This document shows, piece by piece, positions 35,690 through 46,608 of a DNA stretch of 64,000 nucleotides. How positions within the stretch are numbered: position 1 is the stretch's first letter; every line of letters begins with the position of its first letter. Below the pieces are notes generated by a model, which made no database searches, had not been told where the DNA came from, and saw only the letters and a program-made list of their open reading frames with translations. Position numbers and translations under genes: made by a program. Source of the stretch: Rhizomys pruinosus (lineage: Eukaryota; Chordata; Mammalia; Rodentia; Spalacidae); assembly GCA_009823505.1 (NCBI GenBank), contig VZQC01011955.1, forward strand, positions 1,992,929 to 2,056,928, read 5' to 3'.

Positions 35690-35712
35690 GTTCTTGTCTA
35701 TTCCATTCACAG
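35690..35712 (+). other. Itpk1: Splice acceptor of ITPK1 exon A
   Basis: A pyrimidine-rich stretch (TTCTTGTCTATTCCATTCAC) is followed by AG at 35711-35712, directly before the coding sequence. The tract is interrupted by several purines, so it is good but not strong. I could not pick out a convincing branch-point match. A nested SINE pair ends at about 35655, only 57 bp upstream. Confidence 0.9.
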
Positions 35713-35838
35713 CTGAACCTCAGCCGGCCGATTGAGGAGCAGGGCCCTCTGGATGTCATCATCCACAAGCTGACTGATGTCATCCTCGAGGCTGACCAGA
35801 ATGACAGCCAGTCCCTGGAATTGGTGCACAGGTTCCAA
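35713..35838 (+). CDS. Itpk1: ITPK1 internal coding exon A (residues about 41-82)
   Basis: This exon encodes 42 residues beginning LNLSRPIEEQGPLDVIIHKL and ending LVHRFQ, which I recognise as part of inositol-tetrakisphosphate 1-kinase. The enzyme is an ATP-grasp-fold kinase that phosphorylates inositol tris- and tetrakisphosphates in the cytosol, on the route to higher inositol phosphates. The segment belongs to the N-terminal domain, before the ATP-grasp core. The exon is bounded by a pyrimidine-rich acceptor ending CATTCACAG and by the donor CAA|GTGAGT. It is 126 nt with phase 0 at both ends, so skipping it would remove 42 residues without a frameshift. There is no internal stop. It joins in frame to the exon at 60468. 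Residue numbers come from my recollection of the human protein, in which the preceding residue is Gln40. Identification is very secure; only this exon and the next are in the window. Confidence 0.97.
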
Positions 35839-35846
35839 GTGAGTAA
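35839..35846 (+). other. Itpk1: Splice donor of ITPK1 exon A
   Basis: The intron begins GTGAGTAA after the exon-final CAA. This is close to the best-pairing U1 snRNA consensus, so the donor should be strong. Confidence 0.93.
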
Positions 35847-37649
35847 GGATGGTGACTCCTGGCTGTGGGGCCCTTCGGGGTCGGGGGCAGGATGTCTCTG
35901 TACAGCTTAGAGCTGTGGCATCCGCTTAAGTGACTGATGCTGGTGAGCTGTGGTTTTGTGGGCAAGTGCTTTGCTGTAAGTCAGGCCCCAGTGTTGAGTA
36001 TAACCCAGGCTTGATGTCACCTGGTTAGACCCAGCTCCTGGTCAGAGCATTGCTGAGTTCTGATGAGGCCTCTGTGTTGTCAGCACTGACCAGTGGATCC
36101 ACCTTGACTCTGGGGCTGGACCCCTGTGTTGCACTTGGAATTAAGATCTCCCGAAGGCCTTTGAACCACATTCTGTCTTGGTGGATAGGTTGACATTGCG
36201 GTTGCCTTGCCCAGTCATGACTTGACATTTCTCACAGGTCTGCGGGCTGTTCCCTGCTCCTCGCCCATTTCCCCAGCAGTTCCAGGTCCTGACCCCTGGG
36301 TGTTCTGCCTGCCGCCTTGGGGTTTGCACGTGGGGCAGCAGTTGCTGCTGTTGCCACTGTTCGTGTGCCCTGTGTGTTTTCTTTTGTGGACAGACGTGAT
36401 TATTTCCTCTGGAAAGCGGCTTGGGAGGCATGAAGCAAAGTCATATTATCAGTGTAAATGCAGCTGGATTAGTGGCCATTCCCCGGCCTCCCCAGGGCAC
36501 AAGGGTGCTTGAACTAGCACTTTTCACGTGTGGTAATTGGAAGTTGGACATCCGTTTCTCTGTCAGGACAAAGGGGCTCTTGTCACACAGCAGCCATCCT
36601 GCTGACAGCATTCCTCTCTGCCACGTGTTAAGCGTTGGTGGCCTTGGCCCCAGAGTTTCCCATGGCCCTCACCCACTTCCTGGCAAACTCCCGCCAGTTT
36701 CAGCTGCTCTTGACCTCCTGTGTCCTGGGGGTGGCCATGGTGAGGTGGGGTTGTCTCCGTGAGGTGAGCTCTTGGTTCCTCTGTTGCTGGGGCCCGTCCT
36801 CTCACAGGCCGAGGCTGTGGAAGGCGTGGGCGTGATCCTCCACCACCTCATGGAACCTCAGATTTCTTGTTTATAAAATGGGCGCTAGTTGCAGAGGAGC
36901 CTCGTCTGGAGGGAGGAGCATCTGGGCAGTGATGGGAAACGTTCCCCGTGCTCAGCACTGGAGGAATGTGGCATTCTTACTCGCTGAGGTTCTGCTGTGT
37001 GCAGGAGCCCTTCAGGCCCTGCGTAGAAGAGAGATACGGCACCCTGTGGATGGTTTGCCTGACCAGCTCCCACTCCGCGCCCTGGCGTGGCTAGCTTGCC
37101 TGAAAAGCAACCAGCTTAAGTCCATTTCATCTCTGCACCTCTCAGGTCAGGATTCACCAGCCTTGTTTCATGACCAGGAAATGGAGGCTCAGGAGCATGT
37201 GTGGAGCAGAGCCAGGCTCAGCTTTGGCTTTCTTAGGGAACCCGCTGCTCACTCTCTCAGGGGCGGCTTTTACACTGCTCTCAGGTTTCTGTCTCCATCA
37301 CCATCTAGCACTGCAGGGGCTCTGGGCGGTCAGTGAAGCAGCTACAGTCCTTGCCCGAAGCTCTGCTGCATGCTCACACCTTCTGTCCTTCAGGATGCCT
37401 CCAAGTTCTAATAGCTATGCCTGTACTTCCTTGCTGACAGAGAGCTCTCTGGGGAGGCAGTGGAGCCTGGGTGCCTTCACAGATCCTTGAGGCAGTGATG
37501 TCTGCCAGTCCTACAAGGGATGGTGCCAGCACCTTGTGGGGATCCTGCCAGGCTCCATCTGGAAAGGCCAGGCTATGTGTAAAGACAGTACGGAGACACC
37601 AGTAGGAGGTATTCACAGACAGTGAATGCTGGGCTCTGCTCTGAAGTGG
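35847..37649. other. Intron stretch downstream of exon A
   Basis: No further exon was recognised. The 152-residue frame at 36878-37336 has no known domain. A MIR-like phrase (CATGACCAGGAAATGGAGGC) lies near 37168-37187. Confidence 0.5.
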
Positions 37650-37797
37650 TTTTTTTTTTTTTTTTGTCTTTTTGAGACAGGGTCTCTCTGTATCCCCAGG
37701 TGGCCTGGAACTCACTATATAGACTAGGATGACCTGGAACTCATAGAGATCCTCCTGCCTCCACTGGGTCTAAAGGTGTGTGCCATCATGCCCAACC
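37650..37797 (-). mobile_element. B1 SINE
   Basis: Oligo-T tail (37650-37665), GTCTTTTTGAGACAGGGTCTC, then ACTCACTATATAGACTAGG and a shortened distal part ending GTGTGTGCCATCATGCCC. Moderately diverged. Confidence 0.9.
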
Positions 37798-39689
37798 TGG
37801 TCTAAGTATTTTATAAATGCCAACCCACCTGCTTGTGGAGCAGTAAAGTAGCCTGACTCCCTCAAGATGAGGAAACAGACATGGGAGGTTGGGTAGCTCT
37901 TTCAAGTCTCTATAGTTAGAAAGTGATCAAGTGGAATTGGAACCATCACTGGCTGGACCTTGCTCTTCCCTGCCTTCCCACCTTGAGTTAGATCAGGGGG
38001 AGGACTCCGTAGTCAAAGCACCTGGGAGGTAGATCCCACCTGTAAGTCCATGGGCCATGGAAATGTGTTGTCAAGATTATGTTATTTCTGGGCTGGGCAG
38101 CAGCTGCCCGGAGTGAATGTGGCCAGGCGCTGCTGTCGCTGCATTCCCGGTCACTCCCTTTGCTATTCTGTTCTGTGAATGCAGTGTGCTCAGTAGTCAG
38201 TTCAGTGGCCCCATGGAGGTGGGTCTGTCGCTGCCCCAGACACACAAAGCCTTCAGCCCAGGCAGGTGACTGCTGAGCAGGACCAGAGCTATTCTGGGTG
38301 CAGCAGGAAAGAACTTTCCAGAGCACATGTGCCTGGCGGGGGGCTACAATCTAAGGCTGTCAGCCACTGGAGAGGGTCTTTGCTGGATTCCTGAACTGGC
38401 TCCTTGACTCTTGATCACAGGTAGGTACTCCTGGGTAACACTTTCATTGAACTTTGTTTCAGCAAGAGGCCAGATGCTGACAAAACCAGGACATGTCTTT
38501 CTGGTTTTGGGGAAAGAGCATCAGGCTATATTCTTCAGAGGCAGCAAAAAAAAAGTGTGTGTGTGTGTAAGAAGGCAGGTGGAGGGACAGTGACCATGAC
38601 AGTGACATTAGCCTAGGAGCAGGTTGAGAGACTCTGGATAAAGGCTAGGAATTAAATCTTGGGACCTGGCACTGGGGGCCATCAGTTCTGACCTTATCAT
38701 CTCCCCCTGAGAGAGCTGCCCATTCAGTTAGGCCACGTGAACCTGAGGGCTGACCTTGACCTTGACGCTGGCCTTCATTTTCAAATTCTTGTTTAATGTT
38801 ATCTTTAGGACACTAACAAGAAGGCATCGGTGTGGCTTAGACCCTGGGAGGAATGCCATGGTCAGGCACGTTGATTTCAGGAGCAAGAAGCAGAGCCCAG
38901 GGCCTAGTTTGCAGAGCAGCCCTTCTTGTGTCGTAAATGTTGAAGGACTAGGGAAGAGTGGAGTGCCTGGGCCTCGGGAAGGGCTCTGCGGGAAGGAAGG
39001 GCTCTGTTGTCTTCAGGTCCCCAAGGAAGGCTGTGGGATTGTATGTGGAGAGAATTGAGCTTGTGAGACATTGGTGATGGCCCCAGACCATCACACTAAA
39101 GATGATCCCGTGAGCCTCTGGTCCCCAGGGCAGGGAGGTTCGGAGGCAAGACCAGCTTCTTCCTAGTGTCCAGTGGGCTGGTTGGAGGGCGTGAGCCTGG
39201 TGTACATGCAGGTTAGTCAAGCTCTGGCTGTCATAGAAACCACCCCCAGCTGGCTTTCCTTTGGGATTAGCCTCACAGTGGAGGATCAGTGGGATGACTC
39301 AGTTGTTTTTCTGCTCCAAGGGTCAGGTGGAGCCAACAGCCTGGCGCCTCTGCCTGCTGCCTAAGACTTGGTTATCAGTGCGCAGACTGGGCAAAGGTTC
39401 CCCAGGGCCCTGCCCTCCTGGGTAGGTGGAGCTGGGTGTGGCTGGCACACAGGGACCCTGGGGCTTCCTGGCCCTTCAGGCACTTCTTCGAGGGGACACC
39501 AGTCACTTCTTGTGCCACCTGTTTAGTATGGCTGCAGGGGTAGAGCTGGTGGCTTTCTTCTGCTGCTCACTGGGGCTCCAGAACCGCTCTAGGAGTGTTA
39601 GTTGTGATGTACCAGACAAGTGGCTTTTCCCAAGGTTTTCCATGATTGAGGTAGAGAGAGGTGGCTTGAATCTAAAGTGATACTTCTCT
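37798..39689. other. Intron stretch without recognised gene
   Basis: Only a short A-run plus GT run near 38547-38568 stands out. Confidence 0.5.
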
Positions 39690-39911
39690 CTTCATCTTTT
39701 CTGCGTCCATGTGAACTCCTGTGTACGGGGGTTGCATGTACGTATACGTGAGTGCGTGAGTGTGGAGGCTTCTTTGTGAGACAGGTTTCTCACTGGTCTG
39801 GATCTGTAGGCAAGGATGGCTAGCCAGAAGGCTCCAGGGATCTGCCTGTCTCTGCCTCCCAGTGCTACTTTGCAAGGCAAGCATTTTCTCAATTCAGTTA
39901 ATTCTCTAGCC
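39690..39911 (-). mobile_element. Degenerate B4-type SINE
   Basis: A GT/GC-rich lead, then GAGACAGGTTTCTCACTGG, ATCTGCCTGTCTCTGCCTCC and CAAGGCAAGCATTTTCTCAA in the order of the other B4-like copies. Weak match. Confidence 0.5.
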
Positions 39912-42900
39912 CTTCCTCTCCTTCTTGATCGTGTGGAAGGGGGTGGATTGTCTCCAGTGTTCCTGGACGCTGACCCCCCCCCCAGTGTGCACACATTCTG
40001 TTTGCTGAGTAGCACATGGTATTGTTTGTTGACTACTTGGCACTGAAGACCATGATCGTTGTTAACATAGCCTCGAGTAGCCTGGCTGCTGCCTCCATCC
40101 CAGCCTTGTCCTGCCCCACCTGCCCCTTTGTTGCCAGGATGGCTCTCACAGCTGCTGCCCATGCCTGACTCCTGCCCACTGTTTGCACAGGCAGTTCCTG
40201 CAGCCCAGGTACCCTTCCTGGAGAGCATCTTCATCCTGACAGCAGACATAGCTCCTGCCCCAGTCTCTCTCCATCTTAAGCCTTTCTTTTCTACCATTTA
40301 GAAGTTCCTAATTTATCAGCATCTCCTGTTGTCCCTCCCTGGGGCAATTGCTTCCAGCACCTATGTTAGAACTGCTGCCCTGAGTACTTGGTACTGAGAA
40401 CATGCCTATGTGGATGACAGCGGGGATATGCATAGAGGCTGGCCTTATGTTGGGTAGGCCCTGTGGGTCAGTGTTTGGTAGAATATGTGTCTCTGGCTGG
40501 TGATTAGGAGCAGGGAAAGAGGAGGGCAGGAGGGCTCAGGGGGTAGTGCTGCCTGGGGACTGTGCATGGCGATGTTCCCAGGACTCAGTAGTTGGAGCCT
40601 GGAGGGAGTGGCAAGGTCAGAGCTCAAGGCAGTTTTGTGCCAGACTGTGGACCTTGCACTTTCTTGGGCAGAGAGATCCAGGAACAAGATGATGATGATA
40701 AGATCAGGTTAGTTGGTAAACTCTGAGCAGGCAGGACACCAGCTAGTCACCAGAGCTGCGCAACTGGATTGAATGTGTATCCCAGATGCCCAATGGAGCC
40801 CCACCCTCAGCCCCAGCTGTGCTGTAGACCAGCAGTTCTTCTTCCAACTCCTGGCATTGGACAAAGCCCATTCTATGTTGTGGTCATGCTGTGGGTCTTT
40901 AGTGTATAAAGGAGGTCTAGGGAGGGACTGCTTCACTTACCCTGAGGGTGCAAGAGTGAGTTCACCCCATGTGTGGATGTCTTGGTTCTGGAAGAGCAAG
41001 CCATGTAGGCATCCAGTTGTATCCCCTAGCCAGGAGACAGGAAGCAGGTAGGTCTGGACTCAGGCAACAGGGTGTGACCTGCCTCTAAATGGTGGAGTTA
41101 CAGGCTGGGCTTCCTCTGGAAATTGGCAGAGAATATGTGGTGTTCAAGGTTCTTCCTGCTAGCTGGTTGGGAGAGGCCTGGCTGCCACCCAAGCCATCAG
41201 CTGCTCCCTAAGCCTCAAAGCCTTGGAATACTGGCGCTGCTCTCTTGAGTGTGGGGGGCCCTGGGATCTCAGAGCAGCCCCTGATGAGTACCTCTGGCAG
41301 AGGGATTAGAAGGTGGTGAAGATCGTGCTGGTTCTGAGTCAGCCCCAAAGTGCCTTGCCCTTTTAACCGTGCCGTTCACTTCTGGCCGTGACCACTGCAG
41401 CTGTCAGCAGAACAGGCAAGGGAGTGAGCTCAGCCCAGGACTCTTGTTTCTCTTTAAAAATTAAAATACCACATAGGTTGTTGTTGTGAGCATTAAACAA
41501 ATTAGCATATGCCATGTGCTTAGAACAGTGCTTAGGCATGGAAGGAGGACTGTGTGTGCATGTTGTGTGCATGTGCGCACGCTCACATGTGTGTGCACGT
41601 CAGCCGCTCTTCCAGATGTTGCCTGGGGTTTGGTAGCAGACCCCTTGACACTTTGGAGCCCCCAGCCATGTTGCTGATGACACTATTGCTACCAGGCTAT
41701 TACTCTTCTCTGCCTTATCTGTGGCACCAGCCAACTTGTGGGTTCTCAGCTGTAATTGGAGTCAATGAGGCAGCAATTATGAAAGTGTCCCCTAGTGGGA
41801 GGCATGCCTGTGACAGGGCAGTGGAAATGAGGGCTTGCTTAGCCTGAGAGGCAGGGTGAGAGGAAGGGAGGTGTTAGCTCTGCCTCTGCCCTCACCAGCT
41901 AGCCCATATGGACTCCAGTTGTCCCCGCAGCACAAAGAGCTTGCTCGATGGAACTTAAGATCCTGGAAGTAGCCCTGTGTAGTTCCTAAAACAGCCACCC
42001 TAAGTGTGGCCATTACTTCTAGCCCACAGTTAGTCCTGTCTCTTCCTCAGGTAAGGATGAAGCAGCATGCTAACATGGGGTCAAATCTGCCAGCCTCTAG
42101 CATTGAGCAGCCAGCAGCGGAGTCTGCGTTGCACTGGAGGGCTGGGGAGGAAGGTAGAGAAACAAAGGCTTCGTTGTTCTGGGCCTTCCAACCCAGTTAG
42201 GAAGCCAACATCTAAAGCCACGAAAAGCTGGGTAACACAACCTGTGTGAGCTTCTCTTGGTTTGTGGGGAGCAGATTAGCTTGGCAGGCCTGTACCATGG
42301 CCACTGCCTGGGCCCTGCTCTTCTATCTCTTGCCATTTTCAGGCAAGACCAAAGCCTAAGGGAATTGTCACGTGGACCAGGATTGTAGCTTACCTTCTTT
42401 TTCTGTGGGCCTGAGTGGCTTTCTTTGAACAGTAGCTAGTGGATATCCCTACCTCTGCCTCCTGCTGGCTGGAGGGTTAATGGCTCAGGGTCACTGAGGA
42501 AGAAATCATTTCCTCACCTCTGGCCCAGCTGATACCATGTACTGATGAAACGTGGGCTAGCAGAAGCCAAAGGACTGAGAGCTGGCTACATCCCAGTCCC
42601 AGAAGCAGACTCAGTACTACGGAGACCATGAGGTCAGCCTCGAGATGATTGCTGCTGTGGGTCACAAGGCCAGTCCTCCATGGCAGAGATGTTCACACAA
42701 TCTGCCCATTGTATACCAACACTGAGCCGGGCGGTAGAGAAAGAGCAGTGCTCTTTCTGCCAAGGAGGGAGCACTGCTTAATGCCTTTGGCTGGTGATAG
42801 GCACTTTTCTCTCTGGAAGGAAGACCCAGGCACTGCCATCTGGACATGGTACAGACCAGGTCATGGGGTAGCTGTAGAGAGTGCTCTGAAGCCTAAGCCC

Positions 42901-42999
42901 TGAGCCCACACATTGGCCTAGGCTCCTGTGTATGTGGACTGGCAGTGTTTTACACTTCAAGGCTTGGGACATGAGAAATATAAGTATTTATTAGATCCA
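39912..42999. other. Intron stretch without recognised gene
   Basis: A C10 run lies at 39975-39984. A MIR-like phrase occurs at about 41488-41535 (GAGCATTAAACAAATTAGC, GTGCTTAGAACAGTGCTTAGG). No coding exon was recognised. Confidence 0.5.
41480..41540 (-). mobile_element. Probable MIR fragment
   Basis: TGTGCTTAGAACAGTGCTTAG preceded by GTGAGCATTAAACAAATTAG is typical of the antisense 3' half of MIR. Orientation is inferred from memory of the consensus. Confidence 0.5.
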
Positions 43000-43290
43000 A
43001 GCCTAATGCTGTACGCCCATATTCCCAGTACTTGTGAGGAGGAGGCAGAAAAATCAGTAAAGATCATTCTTAGTGATACAGTGAATTCAGAGGCAGCCTG
43101 GACTGTTTGAGATTGAACCTCAAATCAAATGAACAAACAGAAGGGATGCTTCTTAATATGTTTTCCACCAGCCCTAGCTGTACTTGCTTGTAATCCCAGC
43201 ACTTAGGAGACTGACCAAGAAAAATTTTGAGTTCAAAGCTAGCCCTGGCCACATAGGGAGATTCTAAGAAACAGCAAGCCACAACAAAAT
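43000..43290 (+). mobile_element. Two degenerate B1-like SINE fragments
   Basis: The first (about 43000-43110) has GTACGCCCATATTCCCAGTAC and GAGGAGGCAGAAAAATC; the second (about 43167-43290) has TTGTAATCCCAGCACTTAGG and AGTTCAAAGCTAGCCCTGG. Both are sense and old. Confidence 0.6.
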
Positions 43291-43563
43291 ATTTTTCAAA
43301 GTTATAGAAAGAGCTATCGTGCCCATTTTCTTGGGCTTTCTCAGCTGCAGCACCGTTGGCGTCGTGGTGAGGATAATTCTGTGTTCTTGGGGCCTGCCCT
43401 GTGCTACCCAAGATGTTTAGTGGCCTATCTGAATCTCTGTCAGCTAGGTACAGTCATAACCCTTAAACAGTCCTCGTGTGAGAACCAACCATGCCTCCAG
43501 GTGCCGCCGGGCAGGGGGTGGGGTAGTGAGGGATGTCACCCTGGTTGGGCACCATTGTACTTC

Positions 43564-43985
43564 TTTTTTAAAGATTTTATTTTATTTTATTTATTTATTT
43601 ATTTATTTATTTTTTGGTCTTTTTGAGACAGGGTCTCCCTGTAGTCCCGGCTGTCCTGGAACTCACTCTGTAGACCAGGCTGGCCTTGAACTCACAAAGA
43701 TCCGCCTGCCTCTGCCTCCCGAGTGCTAGGATTAAAGGCGTGCGCCACCACGCCCGGCTAAAGATTTTATTTTTTAATTATATGTATATGTGTATCTCTG
43801 TATGGGTTTGTGCATGTGAGTCCAGTGTCCACAGAGGCCGGAACAGGTCATAAGATCCCTGGAAGCTGGAGTTCCAGGCAGTTGTGAGCCAGTGCTGGGA
43901 ACTGAACTTGAGTCCTCTGCAAAAGCATTAGGTGCTTTTAACCATTGAGCCACCTCTCCAGTCCTGACTGTGCTTCATAAGAGAA
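43564..43985 (-). mobile_element. Old B3-type SINE split by a B1
   Basis: The outer element runs from TTTTTTAAAGATTTTATTT, resumes at 43759 with TATATGTATATGTGTATC, GGAAGCTGGAGTTCCAGG and GGGAACTGAACTTGAGTCC, and ends at CATTGAGCCACCTCTCCAG. Its 3' end carries the B1 inserted at 43584. Confidence 0.85.
43584..43758 (-). mobile_element. B1 SINE with 15-bp target-site duplication
   Basis: Young B1 with an ATTT-expanded tail region, GGTCTTTTTGAGACAGGGTC, CCCGAGTGCTAGGATTAAAG and GCCACCACGCCCGGC. Exact flanking repeats TAAAGATTTTATTTT occur at 43569-43583 and 43759-43773. Confidence 0.95.
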
Positions 43986-45355
43986 GACATCAGTTTTCCT
44001 GAGAGCTTAGGGTTGAGGAAGGTGGTTCAGTTCATGAGCTTGACTGCCAAGGCCTCATGGGGTTTGCTTTCTGGGGTTAGAGATGGGATCCCAGTCCAAG
44101 GGGACTCATTCTTCCGGGTTTCTTTTCATGGCCATTCTTGGAGCAGAGATGTGCCTGCGTTCATGCCTAGCTTATGGTAGGATGCCCTAAGCTGAGTTGT
44201 CTCCCCACCCAAGTGGGCTGCTTGTTACTGTGAAGCTGAGTGTGACTTCTTTTAACTTTATGTAACGAATCACATCATATCAAGCTAAGGATGAAGCTGG
44301 TCCCTCTGCTGACCTTGATCCTTTAGGGATGGATGGAGTGAGGCATGAGGAGGTCCTCAGAGCCCTTCCCTGCATGTGTGTGTGTGGCTGGTGTCTGTAC
44401 CCCCAGCCTCAGGTCTCCACACCTCTTGGCATCCAGCCCTAGATTCAACCCCATCTGCCAGTCTTTCCACTGATCTGTAGTACCAGTCATCAAATGGCTA
44501 GTAGAGTCATTCAGTCATTCATTCAGCAAGTCCTAATTAGGTACTTACTATATGCCAAAGATTATTAAAAAAAAAAACCATAGCAGATACCACAATAAAT
44601 TAAGACAAAAACCAGGTAGACATACAGGGCCTGCCCTCACAGATTGAGCTCACACATGTACTTGTATGTGTGCATGCGTGTGTTTGGGAATGATGCACAC
44701 AAAACACAAGTTAATAGAAGAGAAAATAACATAGCCCCTGCTGTGGTATGATCTAGGAGGAAACAAGTCAAGGCCTGTGGTAGGGAGATTCCTGTGGCTG
44801 ATCTCAGAGTGGACACTTGAGCTGAAGCCTGCCCTCGTAAGCGAGTGGAGTCCATGAGCAACTGGAGGGAGCAGCTCTGCCTGGGCTTTTTGGAGGACCC
44901 AGAATAACAGTGGTTGGAGAAGAATGTCCATAGTGGGCTTGAGGGCAAGTTGGTCTAGACCAAGCCTGTGTGAGGGCCTCCAAGGAGCCCTGGGACCCTT
45001 TGAAGACAAGTGATATTGTGCCAGGTCCTCTTTCTGATGACCCTGAGTTGACTACCAAATGCTCTTTTTTACTTTGTAAGCTGTACAAAGAGAAGAGAGA
45101 GCCTCTGCTCATGGCAGAGATTGGCAGAAGCAAATGCCCAGTTGGTGGCAAAGCATCTCCCACTCTGAGCAGGCCTGGGTCACTGTTTTGAGGTCAAAGC
45201 ATGTAGCTCCGGGTCAGACGTCTGCAGCACCACAGGCCAGGGTGCAGTCCTCAGGCAACAAGAGGTCTCCTGGTTTTTGTGCAGCCGGAGTCTGTTGGAA
45301 ACTGAAAGGCCAGGAGGCAGCACGTACAAGTGAGGGGCTTAGATATCCCCTCCGC
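43986..45355. other. Intron stretch with an ancient repeat relic
   Basis: From about 44508 to 44930 the motif order (CATTCAGTCATTCATTCAGC, TACTTACTATATGCCAAAG, GGCCTGCCCTCACAGATTGAG, GACACTTGAGCTGAAGCCTG, GGAGGGAGCAGCTCTGCC) follows a widespread ancient mammalian repeat whose family I cannot name with confidence. No exon was seen. Confidence 0.5.
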
Positions 45356-45793
45356 GTGAGCCCTCACCACCCTACGATTCAGCACCACTACTGACTATGA
45401 GATCCTCCGAGTGAGCCCTCACCACCCTACGATTCAGCTCCACTGCTGACTGTGAGGCCCTCTGAGTGAGCCCTCAGCACCCTACGATTCAGCTCCACTG
45501 CTGACTATGAGATCCTCGGAGTGAGCCCTCACCACCCTACGATTCAGCTCCACTGCTGACTGCGAGATCCTCGGAGTGAGCCCTCACCACCCTACGATTC
45601 AGCTCCACTGCTGACTGTGAGATCCTCCGAGTGAGCCCTCACCACCCTACGATTCAGCTCCACTGCTGACTGTGAGATCCTCGGAGTGAGCCCTCACCAC
45701 CCTACGATTCAGCTCCACTGCTGAGTGTGAGATCCTCCGAGTGAGCCCTCACCACCCTACGATTCAGCTCCACTGCTGACTATGAGATCCTGG
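45356..45793. repeat. 55-bp minisatellite, about 8 copies
   Basis: Unit GTGAGCCCTCACCACCCTAC followed by a 35-bp remainder containing GATTCAGCTCCACTGCTGAC and GAGATCCTCC. Units start at 45356, 45411, 45466, 45521, 45576, 45631, 45686 and 45741, exactly 55 bp apart. Variation is confined to a few sites (ACTATGAG/ACTGTGAG/ACTGCGAG, CTCCGA/CTCGGA/CTCTGA); the first and third units are the most diverged. Confidence 0.98.
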
Positions 45794-46558
45794 ACTTGTT
45801 TCTCCCTGCCAGCTCTGGATAGAAGCTCCGAGTTCTGCTTGCGTGTTCCCCATGCAAACCAACAAAGTGCCAGGTGGAGAGGGCAAGGAACCTGTGGCCA
45901 CCGGGAGTCTCTGCTTGCTCTAGGAATTCAGTCAGGGGCAGACTGCTGGCTGAGGGCATGGGTGGGACTGGCAGAGCTTGGGACTCAGTTCTGGGAGCTG
46001 CCCAGGGTTGCACTGTGCAACTTTCAGTGGTGTATATGTGTGAGGATGGGGCATGGATGTAGGGAATAGGGCTTCTGGGAGACGGGTATGACCTTATCTC
46101 AGTGTGACCTTGGGCACTGCCACTCCCTTTTTGTCTTCTCTTGGCTTGGTTGTTTGTTGTGACATTGGGCCAGCTCCCACAATCCATGAGTGGAAATGCC
46201 ACCTGTCCCCTCCATCCTGCAAGGGAGTGACTTCTCCAGGCCACAGGCTCCACAGGCTGTGTGTGGTCTCCATCCCCCTCATTGTCTGAAGGTCCTGACT
46301 AGTGATATGTTACTGGCAGTAGGCATGTGGCATTGGTCAGGTGACCCACATAGTCTGGGCACCTTTCCCTCCTCCCACTGAGAGAAGATGGAAGAAGTGT
46401 AAGAGTATGGTGCTGAAATCTGGGGCAGAAAAGGAGGTATTGTTTTCAGTAAGGGGCCTGGAGTTGAGTGGGAGGAGGGATCTACTGACTGAAGATAAAT
46501 GTTTCACTTCTGCCCAGCCCTCTGAACCCTGAAGTTTTGGCCAGAGCACTATTTTCAT
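45794..46558. other. Intron stretch without recognised features
   Basis: A 157-residue minus-strand frame (45780-46253) has no recognisable domain and partly overlaps the minisatellite edge. Nothing else was seen. Confidence 0.5.
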
Positions 46559-46608
46559 GTTTTTGTTTTGTTTTGTTTTGTTTTGTTTTGTTTTGTTTTG
46601 TTTTTAAA
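46559..46608. repeat. TTTTG pentamer microsatellite
   Basis: About nine TTTTG units. They create a spurious CFVLF-type frame. Confidence 0.95.

Larger units (their letters stand above)
1..35712 (+). other. Itpk1: ITPK1 upstream intron (partial)
   Basis: No coding exon was recognised before 35713. ITPK1 residues 1-40 are not encoded here, so the preceding exon lies upstream of the window and this whole stretch is read as intron on the + strand. It is heavily populated by SINEs and contains one large L1 and a 4.2 kb internal duplication, listed separately. I see no CpG island or convincing internal promoter. Confidence 0.8.

Noticed and set aside
36878..37336. 152-residue frame downstream of ITPK1 exon A
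   Set aside because: No known domain, and it contains a MIR-like relic. The intron is already accounted for by the in-frame joining of exons A and B.
33465..45793. CRISPR-like direct repeats at the two minisatellites
   Set aside because: Units are contiguous tandem repeats without unique spacers, in a mammalian intron.
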